Program-made: the position numbers and the translations under genes
Shown here: in pieces, positions 7,579 to 15,916 of the stretch
Numbering within the stretch: position 1 is the stretch's first letter
Layout: every line of letters starts with the position of its first letter
NCBI RefSeq assembly: GCF_009604425.1
Contig: NZ_WEGI01000002.1
Coordinates: 434,001 to 498,000 of the forward strand
Origin: Nocardia aurantia
GTDB taxonomy: Bacteria; Actinomycetota; Actinomycetes; Mycobacteriales; Mycobacteriaceae
DNA length: 64,000 bases
Direction: 5' to 3'
The notes under the pieces: model-generated
What the model was told of the DNA's origin: nothing
The model's database searches: none
What the model saw: only the letters and a program-made list of their open reading frames with translations

Positions 7579-10500
7579 CTACCAAGCAGTGCTGATGTGC
7601 CCCGGGCTCCACATACCGGTGTGGGTCTCCTGGGTCACGGTGACCGCCGGGTTGGCGCGGGTGGGGTCGACGGTCGCGGCCGTCGGATCCATCGGGGTGA
7701 AGCGCTGGAGCTCACCCCAGTCGCGGCGCCAGTCGTCCTTCAGGTAGGTGGCGACGGTCTGCGGGCGGAGCAGTTCCTGGGTCCAGCCGAGCGGGCCGCC
7801 GCCGTTGTGGTCCTCCCACAGGTTGGTGTCGTGGGCGCCGCCCCGGTCGGGCAGGATCCGCCAGTTCGGGACCTGGGCGATACCGTCCTTGTGGTCGAAC
7901 GGGCGCTGGCACGGGAACTGCAGTCCCACAGCCCAATCCAGCAGCACCGGGGCGTGCGAGCCGACCACGTCCTGCAGGGTGTGGGTCTGCGGCACCCGGG
8001 GCGGGGTCAGGGCAAGCCACTGGGCCGGATCGCGGTCGCGCGCGGCGGCGACGATGCGGACCACGTCGGCCTGCGCCGGGATGTCGGCGAACGGGACCCG
8101 CAGGTTCCGCCACGCGGGGGCCGGGCCGATGTCGAGCGGGGTGAGCTTGCCCAGCGATTCGGCGGTACCGCCGGAACCCGCTGTGCCGTACTCGATCTCG
8201 ACGGACTGGCCGCCGGTCACGACGCCGTCCTTGTCGACCGAGCGGATCCGGCCGGCGGCGGCGATCGCGATGATGCCGCTGCGGTCGGCGGGCAGTTTGT
8301 ACCAGCCGGTGGTCAGCTCGGCGGGGCCGGACTGGCCGGAGGTGCCGAGTTCCGGCGTGGTGCCGGAGTTGAGCCCGAACGGCAGTGCGGCGCCGCCGGT
8401 TTCGGAGCCGGCGTCGGCGCCGGCCTTGGGGGTCACCGAGGTCGAGATGGTGCTGCTGCCGCTGCCGGTGTCGTCCGGATTCAGGTCACCGACCCCGTTG
8501 GGCACGAAACCCTGTGCGCCACCGGCGAAGGTGGCGAAGGGGTCGCCGGACAGCGGTGACAGCAGACCCGCGTTCGGATCGGTCTCCACGAGCACGTCCT
8601 GCGCCAGGCCGCACGGCTTGCCCAGGACCGCATCGACATTGGAGCGAGCCAGCGAGAACGCCGGATACTGCGCGACCGCGCCCTTGGCGAACGAGCCGAG
8701 TTCGAACAACACCACGAACACCACGGCCACGCTCAGCGGCCGGATCCGCAGCAGGCCGCGGAAACGGGATGGATCGCGTTGCGGCGCACCGGGTTCGGGG
8801 TCGTGTACATGGAACCAGCCGGCCAGCACCAGCAGCAGCACCGCGATCAGCAGGAACAGCCGGTCCAGCGCGAAACCGTGGACCGACGGCGGCTTGTCCC
8901 ACCACGGGATGCCGAAACTGGAGACGTACCACCAGCCGTTGACGCTGGTGAACACCTGCGCCAGCGCCAGCGCCACGACGGCGCCGAACAGGGCCCGGTT
9001 GCGCGCCGAGCGCAGCACCCTCGGGCCGACGGCCACCGCGGTCAGCACCGCGACCGCACCGGCGAGCCCGGCGTAGACGCCGTTCTGGTGGGTCCATTTG
9101 GTCGGCGTCGTCATCATCAGCAGCATCGCGCCGAAGGTGGTGCCGAGCAGGCGGCGGGCCGGTCCGGCGGCCAGCAGCGGGATCCGGCCACCGCGGCGCA
9201 GCAGGACGAAGGTCGAGGCCAGCATGCCCAGCCACAGCGCCACCATGGCGAATCGCCGGGCGATCGAACCGTCGACGGTGGGCATGAACAGCCACTGATA
9301 GCGCAGATATTCGTTGTACCAGGGGTCGTTGGGCAGCGCGGCCTGGTGGACCCGCCGCATCTCGAACATCGCCGAGATCGGCTCCACCGAGAAGGAGACG
9401 GCCAGCACCAGCAGGCCCGCGGCCGCCAGCGGCGCCAGCAGGGCGCCGTACGCCCGGATCCACGACCACAGCCCCGGCGCGAGGCCGGCCAGCCGCCGCG
9501 CCCGCGCGACCCCGGCCCGCCACACCGGCCGCATCCCCGCCAGCAGCGCCGCGACACAGACCACGCCGGACGGCGCGGCGGTACAGCTGAACGCGGCGAC
9601 CAGGATCGCCAGCGCGTAGGGCAGCAGCCGGCGGGTCGCGACCGCACGTTCCGTCAGGCACCAGGTGAGCAGCAGGCAGACCGCCACCACCGGTTCGGGC
9701 CGCAGCCCGTTGTTGTACGGCAGCCAGGCCGCCAGGAAGCCGAACGCACCGGTCCACACCGCGATCCGGTCGTGCCGCACCGCGACGCCCAGTCGCGGGA
9801 TCACCTCACGGCTGATCGCCAGCCAGCACAGCACGCCGGCGACCAGCGTGGGTAGTCGCATCCACGGGCTCGCCGTGCTCACGTGCGACATGTAGGCGAG
9901 CAGATCGTAGGGCGGCGTGCCGACCGGGGTCTCCGGCACGCCGAAGTACCGGAAGTAGTTCGCCATGTATCCGGACACCAGCGAGGTGCGGGCCATGCCG
10001 AACTGGTAACCGTCGTCGGAGGTGGTGGCGCCGATCACGTACCAGACCAGCAGCAACCCGAGCACGGTCCCGTCGGCGCCGGTGAAGGTCAGCCAGCGGC
10101 GCGGCACCAGCCGGCCGCGGCGGCCGTCGCGGCGGTCCAGGACGAACAGGCCGACCAGCGCGACCAGGGACAGCGCCAGCGCGAGTACCGTCGCGATCCG
10201 CTTGGCGGCCGTGGGCACCACCGAGAACCGGCTGTCCACCTGCGCGGTCATCGTCGCACCGTCGGCGCTGGTGAGATCGCTGTAGAGGCCGACCAGCTGC
10301 GGGCGATGGTCGCCGGGCAGGTCGACCGGTTTCACCCCGGTGGCACCGGAGAGTTCCGCCGTCGCATGGGTGAAGTCGGCGTGCACGGTCAGCGTGCAGT
10401 CGCCGAGCTGTTCCAGCGGCACGCTGACCAGCGACTGGTTGCGCAGGATCGCCTCGAACTGCGCGGGCTTGGCCTCGGTCGCGGCCCGCACCCGGGCGAC

Positions 10501-10872
10501 GAAGCCGTACTTCTCCTGATCCGGCGCGCCCTTGGGCATGGTCGACGCCAGCAGTCCGCCCTGGGCGGCGAGTTCCGCGGTGGCCCGGCACGGCACGGTC
10601 GCGTCGAACGCCGCCGGGGCGTACGACACCAGCGGCGCGGTCACGCTGCGGGTCGCGCCTGGTTGCGGCCAGCTCAGGGTGGTCTTGTCGACGTGCACCG
10701 GCAGCAGTGGTACCGCGATCGCGAACACCGCGCCCAGCAGACCGGCCAGCAGCGCGATCCGCGCGGCCCACCCGGCCCGTACCGACCCGCGGGCTGCGGA
10801 TCTCGCCTCATCGGTGGGCGAGTCGCCCGCCTTCACCATCGTGTCGGTCACGGAGGCAGATGTTAGCGTCAC
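7579..10872 (-). CDS. Arabinosyltransferase, EmbA/EmbB/EmbC family
   Basis: Integral membrane GT-C glycosyltransferase that adds arabinofuranose from decaprenyl-phosphoryl-arabinose to arabinogalactan or lipoarabinomannan; the ethambutol target family. 1097 residues, GTG start. Order: N-terminal membrane helix (about 37-58), a periplasmic domain to about 225, a block of around a dozen further helices, then a periplasmic carbohydrate-binding-like C-terminus. The acidic motif of the first loop is TTSDDGYQFG with Asp286-Asp287, the expected catalytic pair. The sequence does not let me choose between EmbA, EmbB and EmbC roles. It is transcribed towards the minisatellite region; the hairpin at 10958-11020 separates it from the upstream lipoprotein gene. 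Confidence 0.94.
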   Translation of the reverse strand: MTLTSASVTDTMVKAGDSPTDEARSAARGSVRAGWAARIALLAGLLGAVFAIAVPLLPVHVDKTTLSWPQPGATRSVTAPLVSYAPAAFDATVPCRATAELAAQGGLLASTMPKGAPDQEKYGFVARVRAATEAKPAQFEAILRNQSLVSVPLEQLGDCTLTVHADFTHATAELSGATGVKPVDLPGDHRPQLVGLYSDLTSADGATMTAQVDSRFSVVPTAAKRIATVLALALSLVALVGLFVLDRRDGRRGRLVPRRWLTFTGADGTVLGLLLVWYVIGATTSDDGYQFGMARTSLVSGYMANYFRYFGVPETPVGTPPYDLLAYMSHVSTASPWMRLPTLVAGVLCWLAISREVIPRLGVAVRHDRIAVWTGAFGFLAAWLPYNNGLRPEPVVAVCLLLTWCLTERAVATRRLLPYALAILVAAFSCTAAPSGVVCVAALLAGMRPVWRAGVARARRLAGLAPGLWSWIRAYGALLAPLAAAGLLVLAVSFSVEPISAMFEMRRVHQAALPNDPWYNEYLRYQWLFMPTVDGSIARRFAMVALWLGMLASTFVLLRRGGRIPLLAAGPARRLLGTTFGAMLLMMTTPTKWTHQNGVYAGLAGAVAVLTAVAVGPRVLRSARNRALFGAVVALALAQVFTSVNGWWYVSSFGIPWWDKPPSVHGFALDRLFLLIAVLLLVLAGWFHVHDPEPGAPQRDPSRFRGLLRIRPLSVAVVFVVLFELGSFAKGAVAQYPAFSLARSNVDAVLGKPCGLAQDVLVETDPNAGLLSPLSGDPFATFAGGAQGFVPNGVGDLNPDDTGSGSSTISTSVTPKAGADAGSETGGAALPFGLNSGTTPELGTSGQSGPAELTTGWYKLPADRSGIIAIAAAGRIRSVDKDGVVTGGQSVEIEYGTAGSGGTAESLGKLTPLDIGPAPAWRNLRVPFADIPAQADVVRIVAAARDRDPAQWLALTPPRVPQTHTLQDVVGSHAPVLLDWAVGLQFPCQRPFDHKDGIAQVPNWRILPDRGGAHDTNLWEDHNGGGPLGWTQELLRPQTVATYLKDDWRRDWGELQRFTPMDPTAATVDPTRANPAVTVTQETHTGMWSPGHISTAW

Positions 10873-10957
10873 GGTTTCGTCACCGGCCAGGTCGTCTCCC
10901 CATTCTCAGGCTTCTTTGAGGTTCGGACCGGCCGGTCGTGACTTCGTCACACACGAA

Positions 10958-11020
10958 CGCACCCCCTCCGATCTCCCACCGGACGTCGAACGACGCGGTG
11001 CGGGAATCGAAGGGGGTGCG
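10958..11020 (-). terminator. Hairpin after the Mtb12-like lipoprotein gene
   Basis: Arms of 15 bp (CGCACCCCCTCCGAT at 10958-10972 and ATCGAAGGGGGTGCG at 11006-11020) match except at one position and enclose a 33-nt loop. It lies 37 bp past the lipoprotein stop and upstream of emb. There is no T-run, so it may attenuate or stabilise rather than terminate strongly. Confidence 0.6.
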
Positions 11021-11057
11021 GGAACAACGCCGCGATCGAGTCGTGGCGAAACGAGAA

Positions 11058-11582
11058 CTACGTGCAGGCGGGCGAGGTCGCGCCCAGGTTCTGCAAACCG
11101 GCGCAAGCCCAGCTCTTCTGCAGCTTCCACTTGCCGTCCTGCGCGATGAACGGGACCTGTGCCGGCTGCGGCGCGCCGCCGCCGACGGAGAAGCTGACGG
11201 TCGCGGTCAGCGTGTCACCCAGCGAGGTGACGTCGGTGACCTCGATGTGCGCGTTGTTCTGCTGGTATGCATCGGTGAGCTTCTTGAGCATGTCCGGATC
11301 CTTGGCCAGCGCGTCCTGACCGTCCTCCAGGTACTGCACCTTCTGATCGGCCGGGACGTTCGGGTCCAGCGCCTCCGACAGCTCCTGATTGAGCTGGGCG
11401 GCCGTCGGCACCGGCGGCAGCGCCGAAGTCGGCGCGACGGCCGCGTTGGCCGACGTGGACGCCTTGCTGGAGGTGCTACTGCTGTCGGAGTGCTTGTCCC
11501 CGCTGCCACAGGCCGACATGCCGAGCGCAGCGGCGACGGCCAGGGTGGCGACCGCGACGCGTCCAGTCCTCTGAAGCTTCAA
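11058..11582 (-). CDS. Mtb12/CFP-2-like secreted lipoprotein antigen
   Basis: 174 residues. The start is a TTG at 11582, preceded at good distance by AAAGGA; upstream in-frame codons give a poor signal peptide. The lipobox LGMSAC places the lipidated Cys at residue 25, followed by a Ser/Thr/Ala-rich linker (SDSSSTSSKASTSANA). The folded domain (from PTAAQLNQELSEALDPNVPA through KLQKSWACAGLQNL) matches the low-molecular-weight antigen Mtb12 (Rv2376c) family of mycolic-acid bacteria; two Cys near the end may form a disulphide. Function in the family is unknown. Confidence 0.85.
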   Translation of the reverse strand: MKLQRTGRVAVATLAVAAALGMSACGSGDKHSDSSSTSSKASTSANAAVAPTSALPPVPTAAQLNQELSEALDPNVPADQKVQYLEDGQDALAKDPDMLKKLTDAYQQNNAHIEVTDVTSLGDTLTATVSFSVGGGAPQPAQVPFIAQDGKWKLQKSWACAGLQNLGATSPACT

Positions 11583-11681
11583 TGCTCGTCCTTTGCGTTC
11601 GAGTTGATTCAGTTCCGTTCCGTGGCAGCACCACCCGATGGCGGCACTGCGCACGAGTGGCCTCACGCTACCCGTCAAAAT

Positions 11682-13223
11682 TCAACGCAGACTAAGGAGC
11701 GGATCGGCCGGGGAGAGCTCGGTATCGTCGGCAGCGAACGTATACGCTGGACCCGGTCCTGTCGAGCGTGACTCGAAACGAATTGTCACGCGGCCGTGGC
11801 CGCTTCCCTGCACCCAGCCGTGCCCGTGCTCACGGTGCGCGACATCCCTTCCGGGATACCAGAATTCGGTGGTGAACGAACGGGTGGCCGGCGGCACGAG
11901 CGTGCGGTCCGGCTCCGGAATCGGCCGCTCCGAAGGCGTTTCGGCCTCGTCGGCGGCGGATCGGCCCGGATCCTCCTGATCGAGTTCCGGGAACAACGAC
12001 TCCTGCCGCACCTCCGACAAGCCGCCGAAACCCACGCCCACCAGGCGGATCGGCCCCAGCTCGACGGGATCTATGGCCGAGCGCAGCGCGGCGGCGGTGA
12101 GGGTGGCCGGATCCTCGGTGGCGTAGGGCAGCGTGAACGAGCGTGTCACGATGCTCATATCGGCCTTGCGCAACTTGAGCACCACCGTGCGCGCGGCGCG
12201 GCCGTCGTCGCCGAGCCGGCGGTGCGCGGCCGCGGCCATCTCCTCGATGGCCGCGCGCAACTGACCGAGCGTGACGATGTCGCGCTCGTAGGTGGTCTCC
12301 GCGCTGATCTGTTTGGCCTCGGCGCGTTCGGCCACCGGCCGGTCGTCGATGCCGCGGGCCAGCCGGTGCAGGGCCGTGCCCACACTGCCGCCGAGCAGCG
12401 ACGCCGCCTCCGACTCCGGCAGCGCCGCGAACGCGCCCACGGTCTCGATACCCAGTGCGCGCAACCGCTGTTCGGCGACCGGCCCGATCCCCCACAGCCG
12501 GCGCACCGGCAGGGTGGCCAGCAACGCCTGCTGCTCGCCCGGCGAAACGACCCGGATACCGTCGGGTTTCGCCAGCCCCGAGGCGATCTTGGCCAGCTGC
12601 TTACCGGTGCCGGCCCCGATGGAGACCACCAGGCCGATGCGCTCGCGCACCTGCCGCCGGACCAGTGCGCAGAATTCGGACACGTCGGCCGCGCTCGCCC
12701 CGGCCAGTTCCACCGGCTCGCCGAAGGCCTCGTCGTACGACAGCGTCTCCAGCACCGGGATCCGTTCGCGCAGCACCTCGAACACCCGGGCGCTGACCGC
12801 GCTGTAGACCACCGGGCGCGGCGGCACGACCACCGCCGTGGCGCCCACGAGACGCTTGGCCTGATGCATCGGCATCGCGGAGCGGGCCCCGAACACCCGC
12901 GCCTCGTAACTGGCCCCCGCCACCACGCCGCGGCCACCGGTACCGCCCACCAGCACCGGCCGGCCGCGAAGCGTGGGCCGGGTCAACTGCTCGACGGAGG
13001 CGAAGAACGCGTCCATGTCCATGTGCAGCACCCAGCGGCGAGCAGTCTCCGTGGCGCCGGTGTCCGGCGCCTGCGGCCGGGGGCGATCGGCTGCGGAATT
13101 GCTGATGAATTCCTGGGAATCGGACCCCGCTCCCGGGCGCGCCGACTTACCCGCCGCCACCGGAGAAGACGGCCGCCGACCAGGAAAAAACCCTGGTGTA
13201 GCCGGGTGCGGACGGGAATTCAC
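11682..13223 (-). CDS. dinB: DNA polymerase IV, DinX type
   Basis: Y-family translesion polymerase. The catalytic core begins at [15 protein letters not shown]; metal ligands are Asp69 and the pair Asp164-Glu165 in [11 protein letters not shown] little-finger domain follows, and a clamp-binding motif QESLFP lies near residue 405. The 513-residue form has about 60 extra Ser/Pro/Arg-rich N-terminal residues before the core; a start nearer the core is possible. The SYDEAF variant and the closeness to ileS and lspA match the M. tuberculosis DinX (Rv1537) locus. Divergent from galU, with only about 60 bp between the starts. Confidence 0.93.
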   Translation of the reverse strand: MNSRPHPATPGFFPGRRPSSPVAAGKSARPGAGSDSQEFISNSAADRPRPQAPDTGATETARRWVLHMDMDAFFASVEQLTRPTLRGRPVLVGGTGGRGVVAGASYEARVFGARSAMPMHQAKRLVGATAVVVPPRPVVYSAVSARVFEVLRERIPVLETLSYDEAFGEPVELAGASAADVSEFCALVRRQVRERIGLVVSIGAGTGKQLAKIASGLAKPDGIRVVSPGEQQALLATLPVRRLWGIGPVAEQRLRALGIETVGAFAALPESEAASLLGGSVGTALHRLARGIDDRPVAERAEAKQISAETTYERDIVTLGQLRAAIEEMAAAAHRRLGDDGRAARTVVLKLRKADMSIVTRSFTLPYATEDPATLTAAALRSAIDPVELGPIRLVGVGFGGLSEVRQESLFPELDQEDPGRSAADEAETPSERPIPEPDRTLVPPATRSFTTEFWYPGRDVAHREHGHGWVQGSGHGRVTIRFESRSTGPGPAYTFAADDTELSPADPLLSLR

Positions 13224-13284
13224 ACGCGTAATCTACGCCCCGCTACCGACATCTCCGGCGCGCCGAGTATGTGATGATCGAATC

Positions 13285-14160
13285 ATGACTATCCGCAAGG
13301 CCGTGATACCCGCCGCCGGCATCGGGTCCCGCTTGCTGCCGTTGACGAAGGCGATTCCGAAGGAGATGCTGCCCGTCGGCGACAAGCCGGTGATCGAGCA
13401 CACCGTGCGCGAACTGGTGGCCTCGGGTATCACCGACATCACGATCGTGGTCAGTGCCGGAAAATCCTTGATCCAGGACCACTTCCGTCCCAATCGGGCG
13501 CTGGTCGAGCAGTTGCGCGCCGACGGCAAGACCGCCTACGCCGACGCCGTCGAGGAGGTCGGTGAGCTCAGCCGCCTCGGTCACATCACCTATCTGGACC
13601 AGAACGGGCCGTACGGCAACGGCACCCCGGTGCTCAACGCCGCCCGCAACCTGGGCGACGAGCCGATGCTGGTGCTGTGGCCGGACGACGTGTTCGTCGC
13701 CGAGGTGCCGCGCGCGCAGCAGCTCATCGACGCGTACTACAAGACGAATTCGCCGGTGCTGGCATTGATGCCGATGGATCCGTCGGATTCCAAGCGCTAC
13801 GGCGTGCCGCTGGTCGAGGAGACCTTCGACAACGGCCTCATGCGGATCACCGGACTGGTCGAGAAGCCGAAGCCGGAGGACGCGCCCTCCTCGTACGCGG
13901 CCATCGGCGGATACGTCGTCACCCCGGGCATCATCGAGGAACTGCGCACCCAGGTGTCGAAGTGGTACACCCACCGCACCGGCGAGGTGTACCTGACCGA
14001 CGCGATCAACACGTTCGCCGCCTCCAACGCGGTGTACGGCCAGGTCATCCGCGGTCGCTGGTACGACACGGGTAATCCGGCCGACTACCTGATCGCGCAG
14101 TTCGCCTCGGCGCTGGCCCATCCGGAGTTCGGGCCGTCACTGCGCAATCTGATCGACTGA
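13285..14160 (+). CDS. galU: UTP--glucose-1-phosphate uridylyltransferase
   Basis: Makes UDP-glucose from UTP and glucose-1-phosphate in the cytosol, feeding galactan, trehalose and glycogen synthesis. 291 residues, the usual length. The nucleotide-binding signature AVIPAAGIGSRLLPLTKAIP is at residues 6-25, followed by KEMLPVGDKP; later conserved segments are LVLWPDDVF (metal-binding Asp), LVEKPKPEDAPS and TGEVYLTDAI. The ATG at 13285 is fixed by the family N-terminus. Confidence 0.96.
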   Translation: MTIRKAVIPAAGIGSRLLPLTKAIPKEMLPVGDKPVIEHTVRELVASGITDITIVVSAGKSLIQDHFRPNRALVEQLRADGKTAYADAVEEVGELSRLGHITYLDQNGPYGNGTPVLNAARNLGDEPMLVLWPDDVFVAEVPRAQQLIDAYYKTNSPVLALMPMDPSDSKRYGVPLVEETFDNGLMRITGLVEKPKPEDAPSSYAAIGGYVVTPGIIEELRTQVSKWYTHRTGEVYLTDAINTFAASNAVYGQVIRGRWYDTGNPADYLIAQFASALAHPEFGPSLRNLID

Positions 14161-14359
14161 TTCAGCGGCCGGCGGCGGCGTAGCGAAGAAGATACCGGGC
14201 GATGCCGCGATCGTCCCGGTCCCGTGAGCGATCGCGGACGGCGGCCGAGGTGGCTGCTGCCCGGCGCCCACGGGTGCGGCGCGCCGGATGCGGGTGCGGT
14301 GGTCGGCCGGGCCCGATCCCCTCGGACGGTGTGGACAGCCCGCACCCGCGGTACCGAGC

Positions 14360-14980
14360 TCAGTAGAAGCGGCGGATCGAGAAGATGGAGAAGCGGTTCA
14401 GCGGGGTCAGGCCGACCGGGTAGCCGCGGTCGTAGGCGTTGAGAATCATGCCTTCCCCGGCGTAGATGCCCACATGCGAGCCGTCCCGGTTGAGCACGAT
14501 GACATCACCCGGCTGCAGGGCGCCGATCGGCACCGGGCTGCCGGCGCGGGCCTGCTGGTAGGTGGTCCGGGGCAGGGTCACCCCGACCTGGCGGAACGCC
14601 CACTGCACCAGGCCCGAGCAGTCGTAGGCGACGGGTCCGGTCGCGCCCCACTCGTAGGGCTTGCCGACCTGGGTCCCGGCGGCGCTCAACGCCGCGAGCG
14701 CCCGTGGGCTGGCGACCGGCACGGAAGCCGCGAGCGAGGCGGGGCCGGCGAACGAACCGGTACCGAAACCCCCGGCGACATCCTCGGTGGGATTGATGAG
14801 ACCGTCGAGATCGAAGGGCAGATCCACCGAGACCTCCATCGGCAGATCGAGTCCCGCCGGCAGCACCTCGCCGAGGTCGATACCGGTGGCGGTGGCCGGG
14901 CCCGCCCAGATCGCCCCGGCCAGGGACATCGTCGCGGCCACCAGGCACAGCCGGGCCGTCGCGCGCGCCGTTCTCGTCAT
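14360..14980 (-). CDS. Secreted NlpC/P60 peptidoglycan endopeptidase
   Basis: Cell-wall hydrolase expected to cut the D-Glu-mDAP bond of stem peptides. 206 residues from the ATG at 14980, which has AAAGG at good spacing. Signal peptide about 1-33 (ending ATATG), a linker, then a C40 domain at about 92-206 with Cys121 in YDCSGLVQW, His169 in GSHVGIYAG and a third polar residue at about Asn181. Other family signatures are YEWGATGP and LQPGDVIVL. There is no binding domain or coiled coil, unlike RipA. Repeated 9-bp motifs in the leader may be regulatory. Confidence 0.92.
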   Translation of the reverse strand: MTRTARATARLCLVAATMSLAGAIWAGPATATGIDLGEVLPAGLDLPMEVSVDLPFDLDGLINPTEDVAGGFGTGSFAGPASLAASVPVASPRALAALSAAGTQVGKPYEWGATGPVAYDCSGLVQWAFRQVGVTLPRTTYQQARAGSPVPIGALQPGDVIVLNRDGSHVGIYAGEGMILNAYDRGYPVGLTPLNRFSIFSIRRFY

Positions 14981-15048
14981 GCACGTACCTTTCGGTCGCT
15001 TCAACCGCCGCGCGCGATCGCGGGCGGAGTCACACAGTGCGTTCGGAC

Positions 15049-15131
15049 ATCACAAGAACCACTTGAATCACTTGGGCACCAATGGCCTCTACAGCATGGT
15101 TTTGTATCCCAGGCCACAAGAGTCTCACAAG
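15049..15131 (-). promoter_or_regulatory. Short direct repeats upstream of the NlpC/P60 gene
   Basis: On the minus strand three 9-mers stand in tandem, CAAGTGATT, CAAGTGGTT and CTTGTGATG (15049-15075), and a second pair, CTTGTGAGA and CTTGTGGCC, lies about 45 bp further upstream. Direct repeats of this size are typical of response-regulator sites; MtrA controls wall hydrolases in related genera. Assignment to MtrA is a guess. No ydaO-type riboswitch was seen here. Confidence 0.4.
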
Positions 15132-15191
15132 GGACGATCGGGATCCTTGGCCGATCTGCAACCCGGCGTCCGGTTGCCTAGGGTTTCCGGG

Positions 15192-15812
15192 GTGACCCGA
15201 CTCGATCATCTGGTGCTGGCGACGCCGCATCTGTCGGAAACCGTCCAGCTCGTCACCCGATTGCTCGGCGTGGCGCCGGTGGCCGGCGGGCGGCATCCCG
15301 GCCTCGGCACCCGTAACTTCCTGCTCGGCCTCGGCGACGGCGGTTACCTCGAGCTCATCGGACCCGATCCGGCGCAGCCGACCCCGGATCGCCCGCGGCC
15401 CTTCGGAATCGACGAACTGCCCCAGGCCCGCCTGGTGACCTGGGCGGTCGCGGTGCCGGACATCGACGCGGCGATCGACCGGGCCCGCGCGGCCGGCTAC
15501 GACCCCGGCGACGCGCGGGAGATGAGCCGCACCACCCCGGCCGGCGACACCCTGCGCTGGCGGCTCACCGCCGAGCGCGCCGGCGGTCCCGGCGGAACCG
15601 TGCCGTTCCTGATCGACTGGGGTACCACCGCCCACCCCGCACAGGACCTACCCGAGGCGACCCTCGAATCCCTCGTCGCGATCGGCCCCGACCCGACCAC
15701 CGTCTCGGAGCGGTTGCACGCGCTCGGCGCCGAGCTGCCGGTCCGGCCGGGCCTCCGAAACACCTTGCTGGCCACCGTAATCGGCCCGGCCGGACCGATC
15801 ACACTGCACTGA
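15192..15812 (+). CDS. VOC/glyoxalase-like domain protein
   Basis: 206 residues, GTG start giving MTRLDHLVLATPHL, the usual opening of the Glyoxalase-like domain family. Two beta-alpha-beta-beta-beta halves are apparent (about 1-110 and 115-206): LGTRNFLLGLGDGGYLELIG carries a probable metal or substrate Glu, and IDWGTTAHP begins the second half. Reaction unknown. It is convergent with ileS and shares the hairpin at 15872-15912. Confidence 0.85.
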   Translation: MTRLDHLVLATPHLSETVQLVTRLLGVAPVAGGRHPGLGTRNFLLGLGDGGYLELIGPDPAQPTPDRPRPFGIDELPQARLVTWAVAVPDIDAAIDRARAAGYDPGDAREMSRTTPAGDTLRWRLTAERAGGPGGTVPFLIDWGTTAHPAQDLPEATLESLVAIGPDPTTVSERLHALGAELPVRPGLRNTLLATVIGPAGPITLH

Positions 15813-15871
15813 ACGCGGCCACCTCACGACTCCGACCACCCCGGAAGTCACAGCGAAGCGGCACAGCCCGC

Positions 15872-15912
15872 GATCTACCGGCCGCCGCGCGATCGGCGGC
15901 GGGCGGTAGATC
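15872..15912. terminator. Bidirectional hairpin between VOC gene and ileS
   Basis: Two 17-bp arms, starting GATCTACCG at 15872 and ending CGGTAGATC at 15912, pair with one mismatch around a 7-nt loop. It sits 60 bp past the VOC stop and 5 bp past the ileS stop. It can terminate or protect both converging transcripts. Confidence 0.8.
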
Positions 15913-15916
15913 GGGC

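Noticed and set aside
14981..15190. ydaO-type riboswitch before the NlpC/P60 gene
   Set aside because: Related genera often have one before such genes, but the conserved motifs are not present here.
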